DNA of 64,000 bases from Leifsonia sp. Root4 (GTDB lineage: Bacteria > Actinomycetota > Actinomycetes > Actinomycetales > Microbacteriaceae): the NCBI RefSeq assembly GCF_001425085.1, contig NZ_LMDN01000002.1:124001-188000 (forward strand). The letters run 5' to 3'. Under the pieces are notes generated by a model. That model was given only the letters and a program-made list of their open reading frames with translations, did not search any database and was not told where the DNA came from. The translations under genes were made by a program, and so were the position numbers. Positions 56,523-64,000 of the stretch are shown here, one piece after another. How positions within the stretch are numbered: position 1 is the first letter of the stretch; each line of letters opens with the position of its first letter.

Positions 56523-57191
56523 TCAGCCCTGTGGGGCCTCCGGCTCGCCGAGGCTCAGCATGAGGCGGTTGGCCCAGCTGAAGAATGCAGCACCGTGGAT
56601 GACGTCCGCGATCTCGAGCTCGTCGAGGCCCTGCGCACGCAGCTCGGCGATGTGGCCGGCATCCAGCGCGACGGGTGTGCTCGCGAGTGCGATGGAGGCG
56701 TCGACGATGGCCCGCCAGCGCGGGTCGAGGCCGGCATCCGTGCCCTCGTCGAGCAGGCGCTGAACGGCGTCGGAGCGCTTGGAGTGGTGGCTCGCGAAGC
56801 GGGAGTGCACGCTGGCGCAGAAGATGCAGCCGTTGTGCCTGCTCGTCGCGGTGGCGGCGAGCTCGCGCTCGGCCCGCGGCAGACCCTCCTTGGTGTTGTA
56901 GAAGATGTCCTTGTCGGTGCGGGTGCGGGCGCCGAGGATCTCGGGGTCACGGGCAAGCAGCGCGAAGTAGGGCGATTTGGCGCGCGAGGCGTCGACGAGG
57001 CCCTCCCAGTGCCGTTGCTCGAACTCGGACTCCGGCAGCGGCTCGAGCCACGGCACCCAGCCGAGCTCGGCCTGCGTGAAGACCACCGGGCGGTCGAGCC
57101 CCGGGTGTTCGATGACGTGCTCGACCGTGTCGGAGGTGCCGCCGACGATGGTCTCGGATGCCGAGGATGCCGGCTGTGCTGGCGTGGTCAT
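56523..57191 (-). CDS. Alkylhydroperoxidase-domain protein (avi_7169/TIGR04030-like)
   Basis: 222 aa. AhpD fold with redox motif CIFCASVH (Cys122, Cys125, His129), preceded by the proton-relay Glu region (ERELAATATSR). It probably reduces a peroxide or disulfide, or handles a reactive product. Last gene of the operon; its ATG overlaps the upstream stop (ATGA). The pairing with a Cys-less CMD protein, a luciferase-like monooxygenase and an ABC importer matches a known conserved cluster of unassigned function. Confidence 0.85.
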   Translation of the reverse strand: MTTPAQPASSASETIVGGTSDTVEHVIEHPGLDRPVVFTQAELGWVPWLEPLPESEFEQRHWEGLVDASRAKSPYFALLARDPEILGARTRTDKDIFYNTKEGLPRAERELAATATSRHNGCIFCASVHSRFASHHSKRSDAVQRLLDEGTDAGLDPRWRAIVDASIALASTPVALDAGHIAELRAQGLDELEIADVIHGAAFFSWANRLMLSLGEPEAPQG

Positions 57192-57805
57192 GAGAGGAGC
57201 TCCAATCCGGCGACGACGCGAATCTGAAATGTGAGGAAGGCGACGAGTTGCGAGAGGGTGACGATGTCGCTCGTGCTCCACCCCGCGTCGAGCAACGCCT
57301 GCAGCGCGGCCGGGCTGGCCTCGCGCGGGCGGAACACGAGCAGGTGGGCGTGTTCGAGGGCGGCGGCCAGGCGCACGCCGAGCACGTCGCGGCGTTCGGG
57401 GGCGACCCGGTAGCGGAGGCCGTCGCTGTCTTCGGCGCTGAGCGGGCCTGCCGGGTAGGCACCGTAGGGCCCGCTGGTGCGTGCTGCGGTGATTTCCGCG
57501 GCGACGGCCCGGGGCAGGGCGCGGGCCGCTTCCGCTGCGACCGGGGCTGTGGCCGCGTTGGCCAGCTGCTCGGCGTAGTACTGCTGCGTGGCGCCCGAGG
57601 CGTGCAGCCCTGTGACGAAGGCGGCGACCGCGAAGCGTTCGACGGCGCTCACGGTTCCGGGGTGCTCCGGGGTGAACAGCGCGTCGTAGCTGGCCTGGGC
57701 GTTGGCGCGGGTGACCGGGCGACGGGCGCGCAGTTCGTCGATGGCGGAACCCGGGGTGACCCCGAGCAGCTCATCGATCACGTCGGGTGGGGCGATGGTT
57801 GTCAT
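57188..57805 (-). CDS. CMD-domain protein (avi_7170/TIGR04029-like)
   Basis: 205 aa. AhpD/CMD-like helical fold (AVERFAVAAFVTGLHAS and SDIVTLSQLVAFLTFQIRVVAGL) but no CxxC, so it cannot do AhpD redox chemistry alone. It may form a complex with the next gene product. AGGAG precedes the ATG; both ends overlap neighbours by 4 nt. Confidence 0.85.
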   Translation of the reverse strand: MTTIAPPDVIDELLGVTPGSAIDELRARRPVTRANAQASYDALFTPEHPGTVSAVERFAVAAFVTGLHASGATQQYYAEQLANAATAPVAAEAARALPRAVAAEITAARTSGPYGAYPAGPLSAEDSDGLRYRVAPERRDVLGVRLAAALEHAHLLVFRPREASPAALQALLDAGWSTSDIVTLSQLVAFLTFQIRVVAGLELLS

Positions 57806-59007
57806 GCGTGTGCTCCTGTTCTGGCGAGGGATTCGGTGCTGCGGGAATCGGATGACGAAACGCTGGGGTCGGCGACACGGGTCCCGATGCCGAGCGCCGG
57901 TGCGACCTGCGTGGCGATGAGCTCGATCGAGCGCAGCACCAGTTCGTGCGGCGGGTCGACGGAGTGCACCTGGAAGACGACGTCGCTGACCCGGTCGAGG
58001 CTGCGGTCGGCCGCGAGCGACTCGATCACGTCGTCGACGGTGCCGATGTGCGTGTCGAGGCCGGCGATCAGCTCCTCGAGTGAGTCCCCCTCGATGTGCT
58101 GGCCACCGGCGCGGAAGCCGGCGGCCGCCCGGCGCAGGTTCGGCTCGGCGATGCGCAGCGCCTCAGCGCGGTTGTCGGCGACGAAGAGCGTGCGCGAGGC
58201 CATGATGCGCGGCGTCGCGCCGGCCGGCAGTGCCTCGTAGTAGGCGTCGACGATGGGGCGCTGGATGTCGTCGAGGCTCGCGCGCGGCGACCCGGGCGGG
58301 CGCGGCTGCGTGCGGGAGAGCATGAGGCCGTCTCCGGCGGCTGCGGCCCTGCTTCCGCCGGCCACCGAGAACGTCGCCTGCCAGAGCCTGCCGCCCAGCT
58401 GCGGGGCCGCGGGGTAGAGCCGGTTCTCGCGGGCGGCGGCGAAGGCGGAGGCGAGCGCCGCGGCATCCGCGGAGTTCGTCGACGAGCCGACCGTCGTCGC
58501 CCTCCCGGCACCGAGCGGCAGGCCGGCGAAGGCGTCGCGCAGCACGGCGAGGTGGTCGGCGAAGATCGTGCCCCTGTCCTCGCTGCGCTTGCCGAAGGCG
58601 GGGAAGGAGGAGGCGGTTCCGCCGGAGCCGACCCCGAGTTCGAGCCGGCCGCCGGAGAGCAGGTCGAGCACGGATGCGTCTTCGGCGACCCGCACCGGGT
58701 CTTCCAGCGGCAGGGTCACGATGCCGGTGCCGAGCCGGATCGCAGACGTCTGCGCGGCGACATGGGCCAGGAAGACGAGCGGGGCCGGCAGCCCACCCTC
58801 GCTGGCGCTGAAGTGGTGCTGGGCGACCCAGGCCGAGTCGAATCCGAAGCGCTCCGCCGTGCGGATCTGCTCGGCGGCGAGCCGGAAGCGCTCCCCCGGA
58901 GCAGCCTCGTCGAGCAGACGGGTGAAGAATCCGAGACCGCGCGGGGCCGGTGCCGATGGTGAGGGCTGGGCCGAAGACGAGGGCGGGGTTGCGGCGGTTT
59001 CGCTCAT
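57802..59007 (-). CDS. FMN-dependent luciferase-like monooxygenase (KPN_01858/TIGR04027-like)
   Basis: 401 aa. LLM fold: LGFFTRLLDEA at the N-terminus, FGFDSAWVAQHHF, RLGTGIVTLPLEDPVRVAEDASVLDLLSGGRLELGVGSG and GGRLWQATFSVAGG. Uses reduced flavin and oxygen; substrate unknown. ATG 59007 overlaps the ATPase stop (ATGA) and AAGGAG lies upstream. The open frame extends much further upstream, but that part lies over the ATPase gene and is not protein-like. Confidence 0.9.
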   Translation of the reverse strand: MSETAATPPSSSAQPSPSAPAPRGLGFFTRLLDEAAPGERFRLAAEQIRTAERFGFDSAWVAQHHFSASEGGLPAPLVFLAHVAAQTSAIRLGTGIVTLPLEDPVRVAEDASVLDLLSGGRLELGVGSGGTASSFPAFGKRSEDRGTIFADHLAVLRDAFAGLPLGAGRATTVGSSTNSADAAALASAFAAARENRLYPAAPQLGGRLWQATFSVAGGSRAAAAGDGLMLSRTQPRPPGSPRASLDDIQRPIVDAYYEALPAGATPRIMASRTLFVADNRAEALRIAEPNLRRAAAGFRAGGQHIEGDSLEELIAGLDTHIGTVDDVIESLAADRSLDRVSDVVFQVHSVDPPHELVLRSIELIATQVAPALGIGTRVADPSVSSSDSRSTESLARTGAHA

Positions 59008-60713
59008 GCTGAGAACTCCTTGACTGATGGCACCGCTGCGAGCAGCTGCTGCGTGTATTCGTGTTGTGGGTTGCCGAAGATCTGGCTGGCGCTGCCGGTC
59101 TCGACGGCCCGGCCGCGGCTCATCACCGACACCGTGTCCGAGATCTGCCGCACCACGGCGAGGTCGTGCGAGATGAAGAGGTAGCTGAGGCCGAGCTCGT
59201 CCTGCAGGCTTTCGAGCAGCCGCAGAATCTGGGCCTGCACGGTGACGTCGAGGGCGGAGACGGCCTCGTCGAGCACCAGGATCTCCGGGTTGACCGCGAG
59301 CGCCCTGGCGATCGCGACCCGCTGGCGTTGGCCGCCGCTCAGCTCGCGGGCACGCCGAGCGAGCACGGTCTGCGGCAGCGCGACGAGGTCGATCAGCTCG
59401 GCCGCTCGGATGCCGCGGCCGCGGCGATTGGCAGACACCCCGTCGGCCAGGCCGAAGTTCCGCAGCGGCTCCGCGACGATCTGCTCCACACTCTGCCGCG
59501 GGTCCAGCGAGCCGAAGGGGTTCTGGTAGACGAGCTGGATGCGCCGGCGCAGCTGCCTGCGCTGCTCGCCGCGGAGCTTGGCGACGTGCTGGCCGTCGAT
59601 GATGATGCATCCGGATGTCGGCTCGGTCAGCCCGACGACGGCGCGGGCTGTCGTCGTCTTGCCCGAGCCGGACTCCCCCACGATCGCGTGCGTCGTGCCG
59701 CGGCGCAGCCGGAACGAGACACCGTCGACGGCGCGGAAGGCGTTCGCTCCGCGCCCGAACTCGGTCACGAGGTCGTCGACCTCGACCGCGTAGGGATTCT
59801 CGGCCGCGGCCGCCGCGGCATCCCGGAGGAACAGCGGGGCAACCGGTGGGCGCTGCGCGCGTGCCGGCGTGAGGTGGAACGACGGCGCATCGGCGAAGAG
59901 CCGCTTCGTGTAGTCGCTCTCGGGGCTGGCGATCACCGCGCGGGTGTCGCCCTGCTCCTGGATGCGGCCGTGCTGCAACACGACGATGCGCTCCGCCCGT
60001 TCGGCTGCAACGCCGAGGTCGTGGGTGACGAAGAGGATCGCGGTGCCGAACTCGGCGCGCAGCTCGTCGAGCAGGTCGAGGATCGTCTTCTGCACGGTGA
60101 CGTCGAGTGCGCTCGTCGCCTCGTCGGCGATGATGAGTTCCGGCCGCAGCGCGATGGCGATGGCGATGAGCACCCGCTGCCTCATGCCGCCGGAGAGCTC
60201 GTGCGGGTACTGCCTGGCGCGGCGCTCGGGGTCGGGCAGGCCGACGCGCGTGAGCAGCTCGATGACGCGGGCCTGCCGCGCCGCCTTGTCGCCGCGCTTG
60301 TGGATCTGCAGCACCTCGGCGATCTGGGCGCCGATGGTGCGCACGGGGTTGAGCGAGCTGGACGGGTCCTGCGGGATCAGGCCGATGCGGGCGCCGCGGA
60401 CGGTCTCGAGGCGTTTGTCGCTCCACCCGGCGATGTCGACGCCGTTCAGCAGGATGCTGCCGCTGTCGCGCTGGGCGTTCTCGGCGAGGAGGCCGATGAC
60501 GGCCTGGGCCGTCGTCGTCTTGCCGGAGCCGGACTCGCCGACGAGTGCGACGACCTCGCCGGGGCGCACGGTGAAGCTGACGTCGTGCACGACCTGGCTG
60601 AGCCCGGCCGCGGTGCGGTACGAGACGCTGAGTCCTTCGACCGCGAGGACGGGCGTGGTTTCGACAAGCTCAACCAGCGGTGGCACCCGCGTTGCGGCAT
60701 CCTGCTGCGTCAT
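59004..60713 (-). CDS. Double ABC ATPase of a peptide/nickel-type importer (DppD-DppF fusion)
   Basis: 569 aa with two ABC cassettes. First: GESGSGKTT (about 65-73), LSGGMRQRV, ADEATSALD. Second: GESGSGKTT (about 345), LSGGQRQRV, LDEAVSALD. This is the tandem architecture of GsiA/DdpD-type dipeptide, opine or nickel importers. It powers the permeases at 60710-62745. The N-terminus carries PPLVELVETTPVL, encoded by an interspersed repeat (60657-60680) before the first beta strand. Confidence 0.93.
   Translation of the reverse strand: MTQQDAATRVPPLVELVETTPVLAVEGLSVSYRTAAGLSQVVHDVSFTVRPGEVVALVGESGSGKTTTAQAVIGLLAENAQRDSGSILLNGVDIAGWSDKRLETVRGARIGLIPQDPSSSLNPVRTIGAQIAEVLQIHKRGDKAARQARVIELLTRVGLPDPERRARQYPHELSGGMRQRVLIAIAIALRPELIIADEATSALDVTVQKTILDLLDELRAEFGTAILFVTHDLGVAAERAERIVVLQHGRIQEQGDTRAVIASPESDYTKRLFADAPSFHLTPARAQRPPVAPLFLRDAAAAAAENPYAVEVDDLVTEFGRGANAFRAVDGVSFRLRRGTTHAIVGESGSGKTTTARAVVGLTEPTSGCIIIDGQHVAKLRGEQRRQLRRRIQLVYQNPFGSLDPRQSVEQIVAEPLRNFGLADGVSANRRGRGIRAAELIDLVALPQTVLARRARELSGGQRQRVAIARALAVNPEILVLDEAVSALDVTVQAQILRLLESLQDELGLSYLFISHDLAVVRQISDTVSVMSRGRAVETGSASQIFGNPQHEYTQQLLAAVPSVKEFSA
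60657..60680. repeat. Repeat copy at the start of the ABC ATPase gene
   Basis: ggtttcgacaagctcaacca plus gcgg; on the minus strand it encodes the LVELVET peptide 12-18 residues from the start. Confidence 0.9.
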
Positions 60714-61768
60714 TTCTTCTTCTCCCCGCGAAGTGAGTGGCTGATGCGGTTGGCGGCGAGCACGACGACCACGACGACGAGGCCGGGGAACGTCGTGAGC
60801 CACCACGAGGTCGCGATGTAGTTGCGGCCGTCGGCAACGAGCAGCCCCCACTCCGGAGTGGGCGGCGGTGCACCGTAGCCGAGGAAGCCGAGCGTGGAGA
60901 TGGCCAGGATCGCGACACCGAACTGCAGGGCGGCGAGCGAGACGACGGCGCCGAGCGAGTTCGGCAGCACGTGCCGCCAGAGCACGGCGATGTAGCGCCC
61001 GCCGCTGCCGAACGCGGCCTCGACGTAGTCGCTCCGCCGCACCCGGACGACCTCGCTGCGGGAGAGCCTGGCGAAGGCGGCGACGCTGCCGATTCCGACG
61101 GCGATGGCGGCGTTGATGGTGCCGAAGCCGAGCAGGATGATGATGCTGAGCGCGAGCAGCAGACCGGGGATCGAGAGCAGCACGTCGACGATGCGCATCA
61201 GGATGGCGTCGAGCACGCCGCCGGTCGAGCCCGCGATCACGCCGATCGCGGTGCCGAGCACGAGCCCGACGCCGACCGCGACCAGCGCCCCGGAGAGCGA
61301 CTGGATGGCCCCGTAGATCACGCGGGCCAGCAGGTCGCGGCCGAGCTGGTCGGTTCCGAAGAGGTGGGCGAGGCTCGGCGCCTGCAGCTTGTCGGCCGGC
61401 ACCCCGACGAGCGGGTCGTGGCCGGTGAACAGCCACGGCACGATCGCCCAGGCGAGCACGACGCCGAGCACGATCCAGGCCAGCACGAGGCCGGGCTGGA
61501 TGGTGCGGAGCCGTGCGCGGATAAACCTTCCAGCATCGGTCGCAGCTGCCGAGTCTTCCGGATTCGGGGCTGCCGCCTTTCTCGACGCTTCGCGTCGAGC
61601 TACTCGACCAGCGGGCATTTCGGATCCCCCGCTGGTTGAGCTTGTCGAAACCGCTTCGGAGATTTCGACAGGCTCAATCAACGGGTTCGTGGGCTCAATC
61701 AACGGGGTCGTGGGCTCAATCAACGGGTTCGTGGGTTCAATCAACGGGGTGGTGGACTTGGCGCTCAT
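60710..61768 (-). CDS. ABC permease (DppC-like) with a repeat-made N-terminal extension
   Basis: 352 aa. The permease core starts at about residue 78 (GRFIRARLRTIQPGLVLAWIV), with six helices and the cytoplasmic coupling loop AAFARLSRSEVVRVRRSDYVEAA. Residues 1-75 are built from interspersed repeats: five PLIEP units, an inverted copy (SEAVSTSSTSGGS), and the hairpin repeat C (RVARREASRKAAAPNP). ATG 61768 overlaps the upstream permease stop (ATGA), so the extension is probably translated; an internal ATG at residue 51 could start a shorter form. Confidence 0.92.
   Translation of the reverse strand: MSAKSTTPLIEPTNPLIEPTTPLIEPTNPLIEPVEISEAVSTSSTSGGSEMPAGRVARREASRKAAAPNPEDSAAATDAGRFIRARLRTIQPGLVLAWIVLGVVLAWAIVPWLFTGHDPLVGVPADKLQAPSLAHLFGTDQLGRDLLARVIYGAIQSLSGALVAVGVGLVLGTAIGVIAGSTGGVLDAILMRIVDVLLSIPGLLLALSIIILLGFGTINAAIAVGIGSVAAFARLSRSEVVRVRRSDYVEAAFGSGGRYIAVLWRHVLPNSLGAVVSLAALQFGVAILAISTLGFLGYGAPPPTPEWGLLVADGRNYIATSWWLTTFPGLVVVVVVLAANRISHSLRGEKKK
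61566..61599. repeat. Hairpin repeat (copy C) inside the permease gene
   Basis: On the minus strand: stem CTCGACGC/GCGTCGAG, loop gaa, then aaaggcggcagcccc. Same structure as copies A and B but with a different stem sequence. Confidence 0.9.
61628..61750. repeat. Inverted and tandem family 1 repeats in the permease N-terminus
   Basis: cccgctggttgagcttgtcg and its partner tttcgacaggctcaatca form a long hairpin with a 9-nt loop (gcttcggag) at 61628-61685. Four short gggctcaatcaacgggg units follow to 61750. Confidence 0.9.
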
Positions 61769-62745
61769 GCTGCTGCACCTTCCAGTACGGGGGCGGATGC
61801 CGGGGCGGCGCTGCCCCGCGAGACCCGGCGCAGCCGCGGGTCGAGCACGGGGTAGAGCAGGTCGACGGCGAGATTGGTGAGCACGAACGCCAGCGCCGAG
61901 AGCACGACGATCGCCTGCAGCACCGGGGTGTCCTGGGCCGAGACGGCCTGCTCGGTGAGGCGCCCGATACCGGTGCGGCCGAACACCGTCTCGGTCACGA
62001 CCGCGCCGCCGATCAGCTCGCCGAGCAGCACGCCGGCGATGGTCACGGTCGGCAGGATCGCGTTCTTGGCGACGTTGCTCCAGAGCACGCGGCGCCGGCT
62101 GGCGCCCTTGGCCCGCACGACGCTGACGAAGGGGGCGAGCTCGACCTCGTCGATCGAGCGCACGAGGATCTGGGCGAGCGGGGCGCTGATCGGCACCGCC
62201 AGCGTGAGCACCGGCAGGATCAGTCCCTGCACGGGGTCCGCTCCGATCACGGGCACGAGCTTCAGCTGGAAGGAGAACACCTGGATCAGCACGATTCCGA
62301 GCCAGAACACCGGCACGGAGACGAAGACGCCTGGCAGGCCCCTGAGGAAGCCCCGCAGCCAGGCGAAGCGGGTGAGCGAGGAGAGGAAGGCGAGGCTGAC
62401 GGCGATGAGCACGGCCAGCAGGAACGCCGTCACGGCGAGCGTGATGGTCTGCGGGGCGGCCTCGGCCAGCATCTGTGTGACGGGCGTGCCGTTCTGGATC
62501 GAGTAGCCGAAGTCACCGGCGAGGAAGCCGGTGAGCGTGTGCCAGAACTGCTGTGGCAGCGGGATGTCGACCCCGTAGCTCTCGCGCAAGGCGGCGATCT
62601 GCTCGGCCGAGAGCCCCAGCTCCGGGTTCTCGAACTTGATCATCAGCGCATCGCCCGGCAGTGCCTGCAGCAGCACGAAGGTGGCGGCGAAGGCCACGAA
62701 CAGCACCACGGCGGCCTGGCCGATGCGGGCGAGCACGTGCTTCAT
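61765..62745 (-). CDS. ABC permease (DppB-like)
   Basis: 326 aa. Six helices and the DppB/OppB signature (LLQALPGDALMIKFENPEL, GDFGYSIQNGTPV, VVRAKGASRRRVLW). It forms the transmembrane pore with the second permease. AGGAAGG precedes ATG 62745; the stop overlaps the next gene. The C-terminus is Ala-rich. Confidence 0.93.
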   Translation of the reverse strand: MKHVLARIGQAAVVLFVAFAATFVLLQALPGDALMIKFENPELGLSAEQIAALRESYGVDIPLPQQFWHTLTGFLAGDFGYSIQNGTPVTQMLAEAAPQTITLAVTAFLLAVLIAVSLAFLSSLTRFAWLRGFLRGLPGVFVSVPVFWLGIVLIQVFSFQLKLVPVIGADPVQGLILPVLTLAVPISAPLAQILVRSIDEVELAPFVSVVRAKGASRRRVLWSNVAKNAILPTVTIAGVLLGELIGGAVVTETVFGRTGIGRLTEQAVSAQDTPVLQAIVVLSALAFVLTNLAVDLLYPVLDPRLRRVSRGSAAPASAPVLEGAAA

Positions 62746-62779
62746 GGGGTGCCTTCCTGGTGGTGGGGTGAATCGGGGT

Positions 62780-62814
62780 GGTTCCGGATGCCGCAGCGCG
62801 CGGCATCCGGAACC
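62780..62814. terminator. Perfect hairpin between substrate-binding protein and permease genes
   Basis: 14-bp stem gttccggatgccgc/gcggcatccggaac with loop agcgc. In binding-protein operons such hairpins often cut downstream expression or stabilise the upstream transcript. Each arm contains the window-wide ggatgcc/ggcatcc word. Confidence 0.65.
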
Positions 62815-62830
62815 CCGGGGTGGAGCGGTG

Positions 62831-64000
62831 TTACTTGTTCAGCCAGACGTCGTAGAAGCTCGGACGCCCGACGGATTCGAACTCGACGCCCTCGACGTAG
62901 TCGGCTGCGCCGTAGACCTGCGGCTCCTCGAACAGCGGGATCACGTAGGCCTGCTCGGCCAGGTAGTCCTGCACGGCGGCGTCGGCCTCGAGGCGCTTGG
63001 CGGGGTCCGGCTCGCTGGCCACGGCCTCGAGCAGCGCGTCGAGCGTGGTGTCGTCCGAGAGCAGCACGTTGCGGTTCTTGGTGTGGAACTGGCTCTTGAT
63101 CACGTCGAGATCGGCGCGGCCGACCATCGAGTGGTAGAGCGGCGTCTTCAGCGGATCCTTGATGTCCTCGGCGTAGCTGCCGGCGTCGGCGGCCTTGACG
63201 TTGAGCTCGACACCGATCGTCTTCAGCTGCTGGCTGACCAGTTCGAGGGTCTGCTTGGAGAGCGGCTGCGGCTTGGCCTCGTAGACGTCGAGGGAGAGGC
63301 GGGTGCCGTCCTTCTCGCGGATGCCGTCTGCACCCTCGGTCCAGCCGGCCTCGTCGAGCAGCTTCGCCGACTTCTTCGGGTCGTAGGCGAGGTACTCGGA
63401 CTCATCCTTGTAGCCGAGCGCGGTGGAGCTCAGCGAGGAGGTGGCGACGGGGTAGTTCGCGGTGAAGAGCGTGTCGACGACCTCCTGGGCGTTGACCCCG
63501 GCGACGAGCGCCTGGCGGACCTGGATGTCGCTGAGCAGCGGGTTCGTGAAGCGCAGGCTGAGCGAGTTGTTGACGCCGCGGGTCTGCGGTGCGTAGAGCT
63601 CGAAGCCGGCTGACTCGACGGCGGCCTCATCGAAGGCCTGCACGTAGCGGATGTAGTCGGCCTGACCGGAGGTGAGCGATCCGATGCGCACGCTGTCCTC
63701 CGGCGTGACGATCAGGTGGATGTCGTCGAGGTAGGCGCGGCCCTGGTGCTCGAGCGACGGCGGAGCCCAGTCGTAGTCATCGCGCGCCGTGAAGGTGAGC
63801 TCTGTGCCGAGCTTCTCGTCGCTGATCACGAAGGGGCCGGCGCCGATGATGGCTGCCGCGTTGCCCGCGCCGAACTTCTCCAGCGGCAGGTCGAGCGTCG
63901 CCGGCGAGAGCAGGCCGGAGTTGATCGTGGACGTCGCCTGCAGGAATCCGGGCGCCGGGGCCGAGAAGTTGAACTTCACGGTGGCGGCGTCGACGACCTC
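62831..64000 (-). CDS. ABC transporter substrate-binding protein, SBP family 5 (TIGR04028-like), partial
   Basis: 390 residues visible; the N-terminus (with the expected lipoprotein signal) is outside the window. Conserved stretches of the peptide/nickel-binding family are present: GAGPFVISDEKLGTELTFTARDDYD, SLRFTNPLLSDIQVRQALV, YDPKKSAKLLDEAGW and LYHSMVGRADLDVIKSQ. First gene of the operon that continues to 56523. It would capture the substrate for the monooxygenase pathway. Confidence 0.9.
   Translation of the reverse strand, partial: EVVDAATVKFNFSAPAPGFLQATSTINSGLLSPATLDLPLEKFGAGNAAAIIGAGPFVISDEKLGTELTFTARDDYDWAPPSLEHQGRAYLDDIHLIVTPEDSVRIGSLTSGQADYIRYVQAFDEAAVESAGFELYAPQTRGVNNSLSLRFTNPLLSDIQVRQALVAGVNAQEVVDTLFTANYPVATSSLSSTALGYKDESEYLAYDPKKSAKLLDEAGWTEGADGIREKDGTRLSLDVYEAKPQPLSKQTLELVSQQLKTIGVELNVKAADAGSYAEDIKDPLKTPLYHSMVGRADLDVIKSQFHTKNRNVLLSDDTTLDALLEAVASEPDPAKRLEADAAVQDYLAEQAYVIPLFEEPQVYGAADYVEGVEFESVGRPSFYDVWLNK

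Noticed and set aside
59004-60426. Open frame continuing upstream of the monooxygenase, suggesting a fusion
   Set aside because: The extra part is Arg/Pro-rich noise over the ABC ATPase; the ATGA joint and AAGGAG mark the real start at 59007.

Overview
This is high-GC actinobacterial chromosomal DNA. Codons are strongly G/C-ending, GTG starts are frequent, and ATGA stop/start overlaps are common. The gene families (SufU/SufS, DUF2510 proteins, RecB-like nuclease-helicase, DUF1905, DUF488, stealth phosphotransferase) and the very frequent GGATGCC/GGCATCC word fit family Microbacteriaceae. No rRNA, tRNA, CRISPR array or transposase was seen. Species cannot be named from the sequence.

Layout. 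1-4735: end-truncated ROK regulator, a DHFR-like reductase and a large secreted M14 zinc carboxypeptidase. 4787-7857: an AT-richer block with a MazG-like pyrophosphohydrolase overlapping a GIY-YIG/DUF2075 helicase, plus an SRA-HNH nuclease, which looks like a small acquired defence cluster. 8027-10955: NERD protein, hemerythrin-like protein, DUF429 protein and an intact small GNAT gene. 11103-19333: a second AT-richer block with two very large translationally coupled genes, a helicase with a DUF1998-type C-terminus and a 1094-aa partner. This architecture best fits a Druantia type III-like system. It is followed by two truncated copies of the neighbouring GNAT gene (19443-19649 and 20346-20479), with a small membrane protein between them. 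20524-22023: alpha/beta hydrolase and divergent WYL regulator. 22167-28250: jetA-jetB-jetC (Wadjet/MksBEF SMC-like complex) without an adjacent jetD.

28362-43421: mostly housekeeping and accessory genes, including cold-shock/DUF1294 protein, DUF2510-NERD protein, PD-(D/E)xK protein, SDR/TetR pair, a fused Phd antitoxin-HepT protein with a degraded active site, secreted HNH nuclease, a TspO-like protein, sufS-sufU, an epimerase and an EEP-fold phosphatase. 43429-56278: RecB-like nuclease/helicase, PPOX-fold protein, DUF2510 membrane protein, LysM lipoprotein, J-domain/NERD-like protein, class I methyltransferase, DUF488, cyclic nucleotide-type phosphodiesterase, stealth phosphotransferase and DUF1772 protein. 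56523-64000: a tightly overlapping operon read right to left: substrate-binding protein (cut by the window edge), two ABC permeases, a double ABC ATPase, a luciferase-like flavin monooxygenase and two AhpD/CMD-fold proteins.

The most unusual property of the window is its load of short interspersed repeats. One family (core gtttcgacaggctcaacc) and one hairpin family (8-bp stem, 3-nt loop, then a fixed 15-nt tail) sit in intergenic gaps and also inside genes. There they add peptides such as LVEPVET to the termini or interior of jetC, the double ABC ATPase, the second permease and the methyltransferase. The hairpin family shows compensatory stem changes between its three copies.

Several genes could act together against invading DNA: the MazG/DUF2075 pair, SRA-HNH, the Druantia-like pair, JetABC and perhaps the NERD proteins. 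That grouping is inferred from family knowledge and position.
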